A stretch of 64,000 nt of DNA from Synanceia verrucosa (GCA_029721515.1 CM056562.1:18793335-18857334), one strand, 5' to 3'; shown: positions 33,889 to 46,862, counted from the stretch's first letter. Made by a program: numbers and translations. Notes: generated by a model not told the origin, from the letters alone.

Positions 33889-36800
33889 GGTGGGCTTCTT
33901 GGTTGCCTGTACACACACTGCAGGAGGATTACAGAACTATAAAAATCCTCATTAGCCAATTAGAGGCTATACTGACATGGCTCTCTTTCTGGTGAGGGAT
34001 GGAGTTTAAATGTAACAAGCTATACAAGATTCATTCTAATCTTTGTTTTACTCACATCACAGAAAATACATATGATTATATTCAGTATAACGCTGTCTGG
34101 CAAGCACATGTATTTGTGTTGAACAGGTTGTTTTGACAGGCAGGGAAGGCACAAAATTCAGTGCTTTGTGTCTTTTCTCTCCTGCTTTGTGCTAAATGTC
34201 TGCCTGATCCCACAACATCTCCCTGCCTGTAGATCTACCTGCATGCCTCCCTAATTCACCCTAAGTTGCTTTTAGGCCCACATGGCAACATTGTACAGTT
34301 CACTTTGTGCTTTCTCTTTTTTTTCTTCCTTAGCTTGTCAAAGCACCTAGTGGAGGCACCTTCCCAAGAGGTTTATAAGGTGTGTTTGGGTTGAGAGGGC
34401 ATCTGGAGATGCTGTTGTTATATTGCAGTCAGAGCTTGTCCCATGGATAGAGCTACATAAGGCACATTTTTTTGCCATCTCTTTGCACGCATAAGCATCA
34501 GCTAAGCCAGGGACAGAGGGTCCATAGAGTTCAGGACAGCACATCAGGGAAATGAAGTGCTTTCTAAGGACTATAGATTAGTCCTGAAAAAAACAAACAG
34601 TAGTTCCTCCTTTAGCAGTAATGGTGAATTTGTCTACTGTGTCCTATTTAGCGAGCAAGCTGAACTTGTCAACTTTATTCCCACTGTGCAGCTTTCAAAA
34701 CAGAATATGTTGTTACAATCTGTCTCTCCTAATAATTCTTACTATTGTCACATCTATTGTCACGGCCGGCAATCTTGTCACCTCTTCACTGGTCACAGAC
34801 ACTTCAGCTAGGTGCACACTTTTGTGCATGCATGCACAGATCATTTCATCCTGTATAGAAATTAGCTTCTAGGGTAACATTTGAGCAGTATTGTGTCTTT
34901 GTGGAAACTGTGTTATAGCTTTACAGAGTTCAGTTGTATCCATGCTTCCTTCAGTTAGTATCATTTGGGGGCGTTGAACGAAAGCTAACAAGTTTTGTCG
35001 GAAGTGTTGAGTACACAGTGACAAAAGATGAAAATTAATAATGCTAAGTGTGCCCTTTTTAACATGACGGTGCGCTGACCTGCTCCTACTGGTGAGGTTT
35101 GTTTCGGAATAGGCTGTGGTCCTAAATAAGGAGAGCTGCCAACGTCTTGTGATTCTTCAAAAATTTGCTTGTCAAAATTATTAACTCCCATGATTAGATT
35201 GCACTGCCCTATCCTAATTAATTTATATTTCTTTTATGAAACCCATGATAAAAATGTGTTGAGTTGTTTTTATGAAGAGCCTTGTGTCTCCAGTTAGGAA
35301 AGAGGTGATGTGATGTCTCCTCACTTTACAGCTCATAACTAGAAGGTCTCATTGCCCAGTTGCATTTACCGTCATAGCCATAGCACTTAGTGCTGGCAAC
35401 ACTCGACTCTCAAGATGTTGGCAAATCTTTGAGAGCTTTAGTTTGGTAATCGGAGTGACTTGAGTTACTTTGTTGTGACAAAAACACTGCTGGCTAGCCA
35501 GTCATCTCTGTTTTGTTCTCATTGTGAACATAAAATAAGTGTAACCTATGTGCCTTTCAGAGAACCATTTATCCATAATCAGTTGCTTTGTAGTGACGTG
35601 CAACAGGAGGTGCTATCTACTCGGGTTGCCATCAAAAGAGACCGGAGAGAATAAAAATGAAAAGGTGCATGAGCTTTAAGCTCACTTATGGTGCACGCTA
35701 AAGTTTTCCTAACAGATACAGTGGTGCTATGTTGGCTAAAGCTATGACAGATTATTGAAACGATAAGCTGTAAACTAGTTACATCTGTTCTCTCTCAATA
35801 TGATGCATGCATTAGTCTGATGCCACATTATGGCCTGTGTAGTATAAGCATGTTCGTGGGTCCAATACCAGCCCTACTGTAGCACATGTCAGTGCAAGAT
35901 ATACACGTCTGTAATAATCTACAATTTGACATACTGATCCTAATGAGGGGGCATAAAGTAGTAGTAGTAATAATACACATTACCTGGCTTTAAAACAACA
36001 TTAAATTTGTTCCCAGTTTAGTTTATTTCATCAAAGCTAGTGTGCACATGGCTTCAGGAGGGTGAAAAGGGTGGAGTGGTTCCCTGACAGCGTGTTTTTT
36101 AACAAATACAATTAGCTGGAAGGTATGTAAATGAAAACGCAGCAGGTAATGTGTAAAACTAAAATATTAAAGCTGAAACACACGTGAGATCATGATGACT
36201 GGAATGCTTAAATATAAGTTTTCAAAAATAGTTGTTGTTTTAGTTTGTGTGTCTATCAGCCCACACGTGTTAAAGGTTATTGGATGTTGTAGTTCTCATC
36301 AGTGAGGATGAATCATGAACAAATTGTCAAGTGTGTTTCTTTGCCCGTGAATATCTGAGCCTGTGACCAAAGCTCTTGCACACAGCTGTGTAATAACTAG
36401 TAAGCTAAATCTTATTAATGTGCTGAGTGGTGTTTGATTTACTATATATTTCAGTTTCACAAACCAGTGGAAATTAGTTCCATATGACGACATGTTAGAC
36501 TGCTCTTTGTTCTTTATCAATCTCACACCTACTCCCTAAACTTCAATGCTGAAAACCATCTCTCTGCCAAACCATTATCATAGTTTTTGTCCTTATCAGG
36601 CAGGAAACAACAGATTTTTATGCAGGTGGTGAAATGTCACAGAGACTTTTTTTTTAATTTGACTTCTGCATTGTGAATTGAATTTGCTGGACATTTCTTC
36701 ACATAAAAGTCCTGAACATTTTCCACTGTGCTGCACTTTGTTCTCAGAAAGCTTGACTATCGCATGCGAGTCACCCGTTATGTGTTAAAAGAGTGAGTGC

Positions 36801-37563
36801 TGAGCGGAGGGGAATAAGGTTGACAGTTGCTTTTATGTGCACTTTCATGTTTCAGGATTTTTAGCATCTACACTGTCAAATAGAAGAAATATATATTTGA
36901 AACACACAGACACGCCATACTATCGTGCTCACTGTCACCTGTCCATCATGCTACTGCACAGCACTAGTAGCACCTCCTTACAGTGCCCCACCCCGCTTGC
37001 AGGCACTAATCACAGGCTAATTTTACCATGTTGGGATAGAAATCTGCTGGGTACTAAAAGGGCCACTCTGTGTTGCCTTATGGCTGCTGTGTGGCTGAGG
37101 GAGGCCTTTTTTATTATTATTATATCCAACTGCTCTCTCTCCATCTGGCCACATCCCTAACATCACTGTGCTGATGTGGAGGTGTGGTGCACGGTGAACT
37201 AAGGCCTGTTTGTCCTGCCCTCTCAACTCTCTATCCGACCTTGTTCGAGCGAAGTTAGGCTGAAGTTAACATTAAGGAAGGTGCCGGAAGGAGGAGGCGT
37301 GATGACTTCCTGTTGTGGCAGCAGCTTGCTCACAGAGAGGGCCGAGATTTGTTGAAGTAAATAGCACTTTAATTGTGGAGTTGTGTTCTACAGTGTAATC
37401 TGCAGGTATTGAGACAGAGGCATGCTTTTCATTGTGTCGGCTCTTTACTCTGGCATATTGGTTTTGAAATGTCTTAAGGCTTTAATTTGCATCCATATTG
37501 AGTGAACATGGTATGAATTTACCATACAAAGTATGTACTTGTACAACTACTTAAGAAAATGAG

Positions 37564-37751
37564 ACTTAAATGAACAGTATGTAACATTTTTGGGATCTAT
37601 TAACAGAAGTGGAAGATAATTGCATTCAGTGGTTCATATTATGGCAGTCTTGGAAATGGCGGAGTTAGCAGAGGGGTATTCGGTTGGTTGCAATCTGCAA
37701 CCACACCACTAGATGCCACCAAATCCTACACACCGTCCCTTTAAGTAACAT
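37564..37751 (+). mobile_element. internally deleted dispersed repeat (fish non-autonomous type)
   Basis: It starts AACAGTATGTAACATTTTTG and ends CACCACTAGATGCCACC followed by CCGTCCCTTTAAGTAACATC. I recognise these ends from a common fish repeat whose full copies are longer, so this is a shortened copy. Related ends occur at 24473 and 45236. Confidence 0.6.
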
Positions 37752-38478
37752 CTCAACATCTGCTGAATTATACAACACACCTAAATGAGCAGACACTTTG
37801 TTTATGGTGATTTGTGAGGCCTTGACTGAAGTAAAACATTGTTGTCTAGCCATCCTTTGACTAAATGGAGCTGAGTCCCACATTGAAAATCAACTAAGGA
37901 TTAAGAATTGGCACTTTACCCTCGTTGTTTCATCGCCAATATGTTGCACTACAGAGCCAGACCTGAAGATTTCCTACCGTCCAAATATTTATGGACGGCA
38001 CTGTTTGTGTTTTAGCTCAAAATGGCGACGCTTGTTGAGTGAATGTTAAGAATGAAAGAAAGAACCAGTGGTCCTGAGATATTTCACTTACATTAAGGCA
38101 TTGTAAGCATGCCTGTGTGTCACGTTAGGGTATATATTAGTGTATGGACAGAGCCACAAGGAGGGTCACAGTGGAGGCGACGCAGAGTCGACTGTGAGGG
38201 GTGATGACAGTGACTCCTATGAACAATGCCTCTCTGCCCCCATCCATCTCACCCCCTCTTATTCTCAGGCCCATTGCTCAGAGAGTCCCAGGACCCTCTC
38301 AACCCAGTTTTCCCCATGGGAAATATCTGACATTGACCGTAGCACGTTTGTCATATAACCCGTAGATATAGGAGAGAGAAGAAAAAAAACATTGTGTGTA
38401 TGATGAATGATGGAGTTACGTAATAGGAGCCTGATGATGAAAGGTTGTTTTATTCTGTGGTGCATTAACTGTCTGGAT

Positions 38479-38480
<2 letters not shown>

Positions 38481-38510
<30 letters not shown>
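38481..38510. repeat. (CA)n microsatellite
   Basis: 15 uninterrupted CA units downstream of socs5. Confidence 0.92.
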
Positions 38511-38513
<3 letters not shown>

Positions 38514-39957
38514 ACACTTCTGACACTCGCACCACCCCAGGTATTGACACACATCCACCCCACCCTAAGTCAGGGGTGTGTAAACATGGACCACATTTAG
38601 CCAGCACCGCCTCTCTGCAAAGATGGGTGTTTACGTGTATATTCTATGTTCTTAAGAAAAAACAAAAAAAAATGCAGTGATTTGAACTATTTTGACCTTA
38701 TTGTCATCAGTGTGACACTATTTAGCTGCACTATGAGAGCCTCGTTTTGTGGCATGAAACCACTGAGTCTGGTCTGGATGAGAGACAGGCTGGTTGTGTC
38801 ACTAGCTGTCCCACTAAACTACAGCAAGCACCCCCCCCAAAATGAAGGACTCCTACCCCCCTCACACCTCGGTACGACTCATGGTTTCAGCTCCTGGAGG
38901 ACAAACAAAAGATATTTTTAAAAAAAATTTCACGTTCCCATATATATATTTTAGAAAGCTGGGTTAAGTGCTATATGCAAACAGGAAAAAAAAGATGTAT
39001 GAAAGAATTATTATTTTTCATTATTACTTCTCCCTAATATGCAATGGAGTGTAGAGTAACAATGGTTGCAATCCTGTCACTTTAATGCTGTATGTGCACA
39101 TTGGTTGCTGTGTGGATGTGGGTGCCGAGGCAACAGGACTTGACAATAATGGGAACTAATGGTTGTCACTCTGCAGCCGCGTCGCCGTGTTCCCAGACCG
39201 CCTTATTCGTTCTGACCAATCACAAGAGCCCTTTAAGTCCCGGGCCACAGGCTGACCACGCTGTTGTCAGACGAATATTACCGTTCCATTTTCCTCTGCT
39301 TTTCCTCGCTTTTTTTTTTTTTCTTTTTTTTTTTCCCTATAATTTTTTTTTTTTTCCTCCTTCTTTCTGCTGTCAGGTAGGATTTGGAGCGTGTAAATGG
39401 CATAATCATGTTCACATTTCACTGTCTGTTCTGTGTATCTGCTTCACCATTCAAAGAGGGAAAAAACTGTTGTTTTCCAGTATAACCTGTTCATTTTTAA
39501 GAGCCGTATGATGCGACACTTGTAGCTGTCACTCTTGGTGCTTGGCTTATGCTTCATTGTCTTAATATTCCAAATAAAACTGTTAAGTGTAATCCACACT
39601 GGCCCATGATATACCATTGAGTTTGGGGGGGTTTTTTTGTTGTTTTTTTTTGAGTCTGAGACGACTGTGTGGGTGTTTGATGTCAGTTAATGTTCAAGAG
39701 ACAATAATGGCGGATCACTGAAACCAAAAGCTCTGCCTTCAGCACACCTTTTTCTTCACTATACGGCCTCCAACCAGTGAATTTGTTTTCACCGCCTAAT
39801 TATCGTTGATAAATGCAATCTGTGGATTTTTTTCTCCTCTTGAAGTCCCATCAGTAAATCATGCCCACATTGACTCACAAACATCCTCAATATAATCTAT
39901 GATTATTCTAAGGCAAATTATAGCACAAAGTTTAAAAAAAAAAAATCCCCAAAATAT

Positions 39958-40200
39958 TTTATTACCTCCACCAAGGAGGTTATGTCTTCACCGGGGTTTG
40001 TTTATTTGAATGATGGTTTCCAAAATAACTCAAAAAGTTGTAGACGGATTTTGACAAAATTTTCATGGGTTGGTCCAAAGTGGCCTAACTTAAAACTGAT
40101 TAATTTTTGGTGGTGATTGGATCCGATTCGATGGCACCATCAAAAATTAATCAGTTTTAATTTAGGCCACTTCTGGCCTACCAAGTTTTATTGGTATTTT
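39958..40200. mobile_element. hairpin-ended dispersed repeat (ATTACCTCC type), copy 1
   Basis: It starts with a small terminal palindrome, ATTACCTCCACCAAGGAGGT, then TTCACCGGGGTTTGTTT, a known teleost repeat end. Inside lies a long inverted repeat with arms 40078-40115 and 40135-40172 and a 19-base spacer. No coding capacity. Confidence 0.65.
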
Positions 40201-41964
40201 GGTCTTTTTTAAAATTTGAATTCAAATGTGACAAAATATGAAATAGAGAAAAAAATAATTAAAAAGTACATGATATTAATGTGAATACAATGTTAAATGT
40301 GGGTTTCACAGTGCATCAAAATCAGCACATTCACTGTTAGATGTTGTGGGCTTGCAGGAGTATACGCTCTCTCAGAATGCTGCCTTGGTGGAGGTCTGCG
40401 CTCTCTGAGTGCTTTTCTAGATTTTCATGTAATTTGACGATTTTCACCAAAACCATCTGATGGCCCCTTGGAATTATCTCTGACCACCCCCTCAAGTTGA
40501 CAACCACTGGACTAGTGGATAAGTGGCAAAACGTTGAAACAATAACATAAGCTTTCTTCCAGGTTGCCTCACCTTTAGCGCAGCTGCTGGTTCGGCCTTT
40601 TTCTACCAATGATGGACCAAGGACCCCCCTCGCCCAGCCACAGTCTAACTCCCTCCCCTGTTCCCAGCAGCTATGCAGACAGACACGACCAAGCTGCCTG
40701 CAACTTCACAGTTAAGTATTTGTTCATTTGAAATGATGTATAAATAGCATGTGGGTTATCGGTTTCAAGTTAGCTACCCGAGGCTTATGAATAATTGATG
40801 CTCACCCAGGAGGAGGCTGAGCTGCCATGCAGGGCAGGAAACTTTTCTGTGGGCTCAAAGAGAGGACAAGAAACCAACAAAACTGAATCACAAACTTGTA
40901 TAAACTCACTACAGCATGCTCTGAAAACCAGCCTCCTGTTAAACCCTCTGGCACATCACAGTAGAAACCAAGCAATAACTTTCCAGCAATAAGTTGTGGA
41001 ATCTAGAGTTGGATGTGGGTCACTGACGAGAGGAGGAGGAGGAGGATGAAGAAAGTGCAGATGATGAAGTTCTTGTCAGTTTATCAGCGGGCCGAACCCT
41101 CCAGATTTCATCTCCAGTGTGGCCCAGTGAGCTCCGTCTCCTTATCAGCCCAGAGCCTCGGCTGTTCGCTCTGCTCTATCTCTGGTTGGCACACTGGGCT
41201 GCAATAAGCAGTTGTTGTTGGCAGCGGCATCAAAAAACGCCGGCTATCAAGATTTAAGGTTTTTTTGTTTTTTTTGTTTTTTCTCTCTTGCTCCATGCCA
41301 AGAATGTCATTTTGTATTTTTTTTTTAATCTCATTTGATGGTGGGGGTTCACGCAGTGATTTTTGATACAATGCTTATTCAACTCACTGAAATATCCATA
41401 CAAGTGTTACCACCTGAGGTGTAAACGTTTTTTTGTTTTGAGTGTGTGGGAAAGCACAAATGTTGTGGTGTCGTAAAATATTTCATGAATGTTGAATGCT
41501 GTAGTTATTCCAAGTAATAGGTTGATGTTTTTGTAAATACATGTTGGCTTTTTTTTTTTTTTTTAGCCAAGAGTTAGATGTGAAGATTGATATCACTCTA
41601 ATGAAGCCACAGTCGTTTAGCTTAGCTCAGCTTAACTTAGCACAACGACTAGAAAGCTTGGTAAGGTAATAACATGTGCCTCCTGCAAGTCAATCATTAT
41701 AGAGAGCTGAAGAATTTTCAAGTAAATATGAAATAAAACCTCATTCAAAATCCAGTTATACATTATAATATCGTAAATAACTAAAACTCCAGCCTTACTC
41801 GTGTGGTTCACTTTGTATATCTAGATTAAAAGGGTAACAAACAACTAAACCACTGTTAAGTCAACATTTCAGTTTTCACAGCCTGTAACAAACCTATATT
41901 TCCAATATTCCCTTGACATTTATCAATATAGCACACTCATAACAACCATAAAAACATAAAGAAC

Positions 41965-42065
41965 AGAGCAGGAGGGCAACCTCCACCAACCCATTAAATG
42001 TCTTAAAACCAAGCAGTAAAATCTTAAATTTAATCCTGAAATGGACAGGGAGTAAGTGATGCTAA
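41965..42065 (+). mobile_element. dispersed repeat fragment (TGGACAGGGA type), copy 1
   Basis: Shares AAATGTCTTAAAACC...AAAATCTTAAATTTAATCC and TGAAATGGACAGGGAGTAAGTG with 54870-54955 in the same orientation. Both derive from one old repeat family. Confidence 0.5.
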
Positions 42066-42200
42066 CACCGGAGTGTTGTTGTGCCTGTGGCTCTCTATAT
42101 AATGCTTTAGCTAGCAGCTGGTTAGCTAAGCTTAGCATTAAGATGGCTGGCTTTGTCAGACAACAAAATCCACCTTCCAGCTCATTTGAAGGTCACAAAT

Positions 42201-42229
42201 ATGTTATGTTATGTTATGTAATGTTATTG
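42201..42229. repeat. (TATGT)n microsatellite
   Basis: Short pentanucleotide array with one imperfect unit. Confidence 0.8.
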
Positions 42230-44754
42230 CTGTTTTAATAAAAAAACATATCAGGTGTTAAATGTGAGGTGAGTTCAGAGGTGTTGTTAGTCCCTTTGGA
42301 CAGAGCCAGGCTATCTGTTTTCAGTCTCAATGCTAAGCTAAGCTAACCAGAAGCTTCATGTTTAGCGTGCAGACGTGAGAGTTTCAATCTTCTCTTTTAA
42401 GTCTGTGACAAAGCACATTTTAAGCACAAAATGCTGAACTATTTCTTAAAGTTGCAACACATTTGTTAATCAGGTCAGTATTATTTAGTATATTTAACAT
42501 ACCAGTGATACCCGAGAGCGGCTTTATAGCCCAGTTTTCTGAAATCATCAGCAGTGTGTATGTGAGGGGAAAACTTTCCTCCTGTTACATTTACTCTGGA
42601 TCATCTGACTCCTGACTCACTTGTGAACTAGTTAGGCCTTTCATTTCCTTCGCTTCTCCTGGTCTGAGCCCACATTTCTGCCCACACCCGCAGTGCTAAG
42701 CCTGGAGCTCAACACAGATACACACCACATGGCTTCACTGTGAGTTATCTGCACGCAAACTACAGCAACACTGGCGAGAAGAGGAGGACGAGCAGCGAGG
42801 GAGAGACGCTGCTGTTGCTTTTCCAGCGTTGGAGTGCCGCCAAGTCTGTGTCGGCAAAGTGAGCATTGACCTCTGGGTAACCTTACGCTGATGCACGCAA
42901 ACAGACGGGCGGGCACGCGCTCACACAAGGCTTACATCCATATTTCATTGCAGAAATATATCCGCCCGACAGTATCTTACACCCACTGTGGAGCTCACCT
43001 CCCAGTGGCTTAGAGGGCCGAGGAGGGCCGGGCCTGGAGCCTGCTCTTCTTCCAACGGCCGAGCCAAAAGCAACAGAGCCAATCATCTGGAGCAGAGGAG
43101 TCCAGGCAACTACACAGGCTTTAGGAGGGAAATCCACCCGTCCATCCTCTAGCTTTGTTTGTCTTGCTACTTGTCAAATTAGTCGATCAGTAACTCTGGA
43201 CAGGATCTTTATCACTGAGCAGGCTACAGTAAGCAGTAGCTTCACCTCGTGACCTCTGCCCCCCTACAAGAAAGTTGACTCCCCACCTGTCCAACATCTG
43301 CTCACCATAAGGAGTCCAGTTTCTGCTTCACATAATCAGATTAAATTCCCATTTATAACCCCCCAACCTCCGTCTCAACCACGCTTAACCTCCTCCTTCG
43401 ACACACCTCTTCCTCGTCGATCTCTGCACCCTTCATCTCCGGAGAAGTTGGGCCACGTGAGCAGTCAGTGAACAGCATCTGGACTGACCCCCTCGCTCTC
43501 TCTCTTTTTTTTTTTGTTCTTCTCTGGCAGAGACGCTGGAAAATTTCAGTGGGCATGTCTTTTTAATTCCTCTGCCTTCCCCCCCACCTCCTTCACTCTT
43601 TCTCGTTCTCTATTACCTCTCTCCTGAACTGAGCCGATCTCACCCTCTTTCAGAGTCGGAAACCAGTTTTACACATACAAGGAATTTGACTCTATATGTT
43701 GGAGCGTGACATATAGTAACAGGGATAAATAAGAATAAATAAAAGATGCAATAACAAAAAAAACTATGAGCATGAGGTGATGTGTGTTTTGTCTGGATGA
43801 ACTAAAACAGATTAATTATATTAGATTTACAGTAGTTGCAGTGCAGTCTGGGCTGCTGGCTGTGGATGGGTATTTCTATGTATATATGTTAATATCAGGG
43901 AAATGTTTTGATTCTGAGGCTATCCAGCTCAGATTGCAGGGTTTCTCTGTGTCTAAACTATCCTTTCATTCTGGTTCTCTGTTCCCATTACTACCACTTT
44001 TCTTCTCTCCTGCTCCCCTGTGTCCTTCTCCTCCACTGCAGTGTATCATTGCTGCTTGGCTGGCCTCTCCATAAACCCTGGGCTCGTTCAGAGGCCCTGC
44101 TCACTCTCACCCTCGACCTCCCCGTCGCTCAGAGAGCCTCCGGAAAGTTCTCCTCGCTGGCACCGGGAGCCTGAATCCATGTATGTGTTTATGGACTTCT
44201 GTCAAATTCCTTCCTCCTCGCTTCCCTCTCTTGCACTGCAGACTTGACATGCGAGCATTATATTTAATCCTCGGTTCCCCCGTGCAGGCGGAGGCAGTGT
44301 GGTGGAGCAGCGACGGGGCCTGGAGTTGCAGCCATGGCCTCTGCGGTGGCTGGTGCTCCATTATGGAGGCACCAGGGCAGGCGAGTGATGGGTTCAGATC
44401 GGCCCTGTGGTGGAGCTATGGGATGTGTGGTGGAGCTGTATTTTCTTATGGCGGGATACTGCCAGGGTCATTGGCACTGGGAATAGTAATACTGGTCACT
44501 CTTTAATTAATTGAATTATGAATAAGCTGCAGTGTTTGGTTCTCCAGCATATATATAAAAAGAAAACAGCAGCATTTGTGTTAACTAGACCCAAGGTACC
44601 AAGCCACATTACGGCTAATGTAAAACATAAAAATGCACAGTAACATTGCCACCATACCACATGTAGCTATAATTATAAATCAGTGCTTTAACAACCATGT
44701 TAGTAGACAGTTTTGCCTTTGGCCTGAGGTCAAATTATAGTTAGGTTGATTCAG

Positions 44755-45215
44755 ACATGTCACATAATAATAATACATTTCATTTATAAAGCGCTTTTCA
44801 TAATGAAAAAATCCAGAGTGGGAAAAAAAAAAAACAAGATACACAATAAAAACAAAGATCAACACGTTCTAAAAAAAATGAATGAGCCCAGTTGGAAAGG
44901 CCTGTCTGAATAAGAAAGTCTTAAGGCCTTTTTAAAACATGTCCAGTGACTGGGGTTTCCTCAGTTGGTCAGGGAGGGAGGTCCAGACATGAGGAGCAGC
45001 AGAGCAAAAGGCCTGGTCTCCCATGATGCTCGGTTTAGTCCAGGGCTTAAAGAGGAGGTTGGTGCTGTGGGACCGGAGATGACAGGTCGATGACTGAGGG
45101 ATAATAAACTTTGAGTTGAATGCTTGATACAAGAGTATGAGCCTCTGTAAGTCTTTAAGTGTTTTTGGGTCACCTAAAAACATCTGAACTAATCTTCTAA
45201 TGGGATGGAGATGCC
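44755..45215 (-). mobile_element. 3' end of a non-LTR retrotransposon (LINE) with ORF2 C-terminus
   Basis: Minus-strand translation of 44932-45183 gives LRSHSTNLLFKPW, then GDQAFCSAAPHVWTSLPDQL and RKPQSLDMF. This is the typical C-terminal tail of fish CR1/L2-like reverse-transcriptase proteins (pattern GDRAFSVAAPRLWNSLP). It is followed on the same strand by a tail with AAGCGCTTTATAAATGAAAT and (ATT)n at 44765-44775. Strongly 5'-truncated; the reverse-transcriptase core is absent. Confidence 0.75.
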
Positions 45216-45235
45216 TTGGAAATGAAACAAACCCA

Positions 45236-45280
45236 CTTAAAGGAGCAGGATTTAGTTGTATCTCATGGTGAAGTTGCAGA
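45236..45280 (-). mobile_element. fragment of the 37564-type repeat
   Basis: CTTAAAGGAGCAGGATTTAG followed by TCTCATGGTGAAGTTGCAGA is the reverse complement of that repeat's right end. Confidence 0.5.
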
Positions 45281-45544
45281 TCCGTCGTTCTTTTCCTCAG
45301 TGTTTAACATTGACGGGTTTGTAGATCGGTGTGTGCCCTACAGACTCTGAAGAGCCCCGTGTGTCCTATCTGTAACCAACATACATGACAAAGTGACATA
45401 TTTGATGTTCAGGGCATGAGAACAGGCTGGTGTCAGGAGAAATCAAGTGTCGATGTTTTAAACGAACAGTCGCCGCACACTTAAATCACGCCTGTTGCTG
45501 CCCTGGAAACGAACACATTTCATGAATCCACACAAGATGGACTT

Positions 45545-45620
45545 GTTGGTGCTAAAAAATACAATTAATCATTTATTAATAAATGCAGCCACGCTGCTCC
45601 CTGTAAGCCGAAACAATGAA
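45545..45620. repeat. 76-base repeat shared with 47605-47680, copy 1
   Basis: TTGGTGCTAAAAAATACAAT then TTAATCATTTATTA, CAGCCACGCTGCTCCCTG and GAAACAATGAA. Nearly identical to the second copy 2 kb away, in the same orientation. Confidence 0.7.
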
Positions 45621-46599
45621 CAGCATCCTCACTGTCATGGTGTCTGCCAGGCTTGCAGCGAAACAACAAGAGGGACAAAACAATGAGGGCGTCAAGACTA
45701 GACGGTGAGATAACAGGCTGTTTTGTGGTTTTCCTTCCTGAGCCGTCTTTCCCAGAAGAATGAATCAGCTGCGACCACAAAGGAGCCCTGAGGCTCTTCA
45801 TCCGGGCCCCGGGGCCTCTTCTAGGAGAGCTGAACCACCACTGAACTGTCACTCTGGTTCCTAGTGGCTCACACAGCCAATGTTACACCGCTGATCAACC
45901 CGCCCAGGATGTAAAGGGTTCGCTTGTTTTGTCAATGTGTCGACACATTTTCTCAGATACAGCGTTGACATGCAGAGACATGTAACATAATACAGTATAT
46001 GAGCTTCGGTGGTGCTGAATGATCGTCTTGGACGTATCACAAATGAGGAACGTTCACATCACTTTAAGTCGTTCGTCGTGCATTTTCAGGCTACTTTTAG
46101 TGAACGTTTTCCCTTTGGTTCCACAGTTCTGTATTGTGCTTTAGACTCAACCTTTATTAGCAAGCAAGGCAATAGCTGGGGAGTCATTCTTATAGCTGTT
46201 TTTTTTTTAGTTCAAGCTGTTTCTTGTAAATCTTTATTTCTCAAGAAAAGGTTCCTGGAGCTGGCTGCTCCATTCTCAGCAAAGCTCGGCTTCACATCCT
46301 GCATGGGAGCTGCCCAAATCAACCACAGGTCATTGAGCAACTCCACTGGAGCCTTTACTTGTTGCTCAAGGGCATCTGCAGATCTGAACCCTGGACCTCG
46401 TCATTCATCATTCAATCTTTCCAATTAAACCAAGGTAATCTCGCTCTAGCATTTGTCCCAATACTGAATGCACATTTCCAGGCTTCATGCTGTGGTTTCA
46501 CAGTTTAAGGGGTAATGAAGCAGAAATCTGGGTTATTGCATCTTGGGTCTTTTTTGTTGTTATAATATAATACAACGTAGCACTTGGGCCTCAACAAAT

Positions 46600-46862
46600 T
46601 ATTATTTTCACAGTTGATTATTTTACTCATTAAATTATTTGTTCTTTGGTCTGTAAAGCTCAACGTGACATTAAAATATTAAATTTACTGTCATAGAGGA
46701 AGAAAGAAACCAGGAAATATTCACATTTAAGAAGCTGCAACTAGAGAATTTGAACTTTTTTGTTTCTTTGAAAATTGCTCAAACTGATAAATCGATTATC
46801 AAAATTAAGTGGCGATTAATATAATAGTTTACAGCTAATAAAATAGCATTGCAGCTGTAGTT
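46600..46862. mobile_element. dispersed MITE-like repeat, copy 3
   Basis: Shares AAATTTACTGTCATAGAGGA, AAGAAACCAGGAAATATTCA, TTAAGAAGCTGCAACTAGA and a TCGATTATCAAAATTA end with copies at 7675 and 10125. Confidence 0.65.

Larger units (their letters stand above)
33889..39600 (+). other. socs5: probable long socs5 3' UTR / downstream region
   Basis: No gene is visible to 39.6 kb. Candidate poly(A) signals are AATAAA at 35650-35655 and AATAAA at 39573-39578; the latter is followed by TGTTAAGTGTAATC. If the distal site is used, the 3' UTR would be 5.7 kb and include a dispersed repeat (37564-37751), a (CA)n array (38481-38510) and poly(T) runs near 39310-39357. Confidence 0.35.
41615..42348. mobile_element. 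second element with GCTTAGCTTAGC-type inverted ends
   Basis: The left end 41615-41662 and right end 42315-42348 are inverted copies of the ends described at 18964 and 19971. Inside, 41965-42065 matches another repeat family (see 54690-54955), and (TATGT)n lies at 42201-42229. The GGACAGAGCCAGGCTATCTG block before the right end is typical of this fish repeat. Confidence 0.6.

Noticed and set aside
33547..33918. Minus-strand and other-frame open stretches over socs5
   Set aside because: They are shadows of the GC-rich SOCS5 coding sequence.
44932..45183. Minus-strand 83-codon open stretch as a host gene
   Set aside because: The GDQAFCSAAPHVWTSLPDQL motif is a LINE reverse-transcriptase tail, so it is a mobile element.
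46009..46428. 139-codon open stretch between socs5 and prop1
   Set aside because: No domain, no splice sites and no start context; the composition is non-coding.
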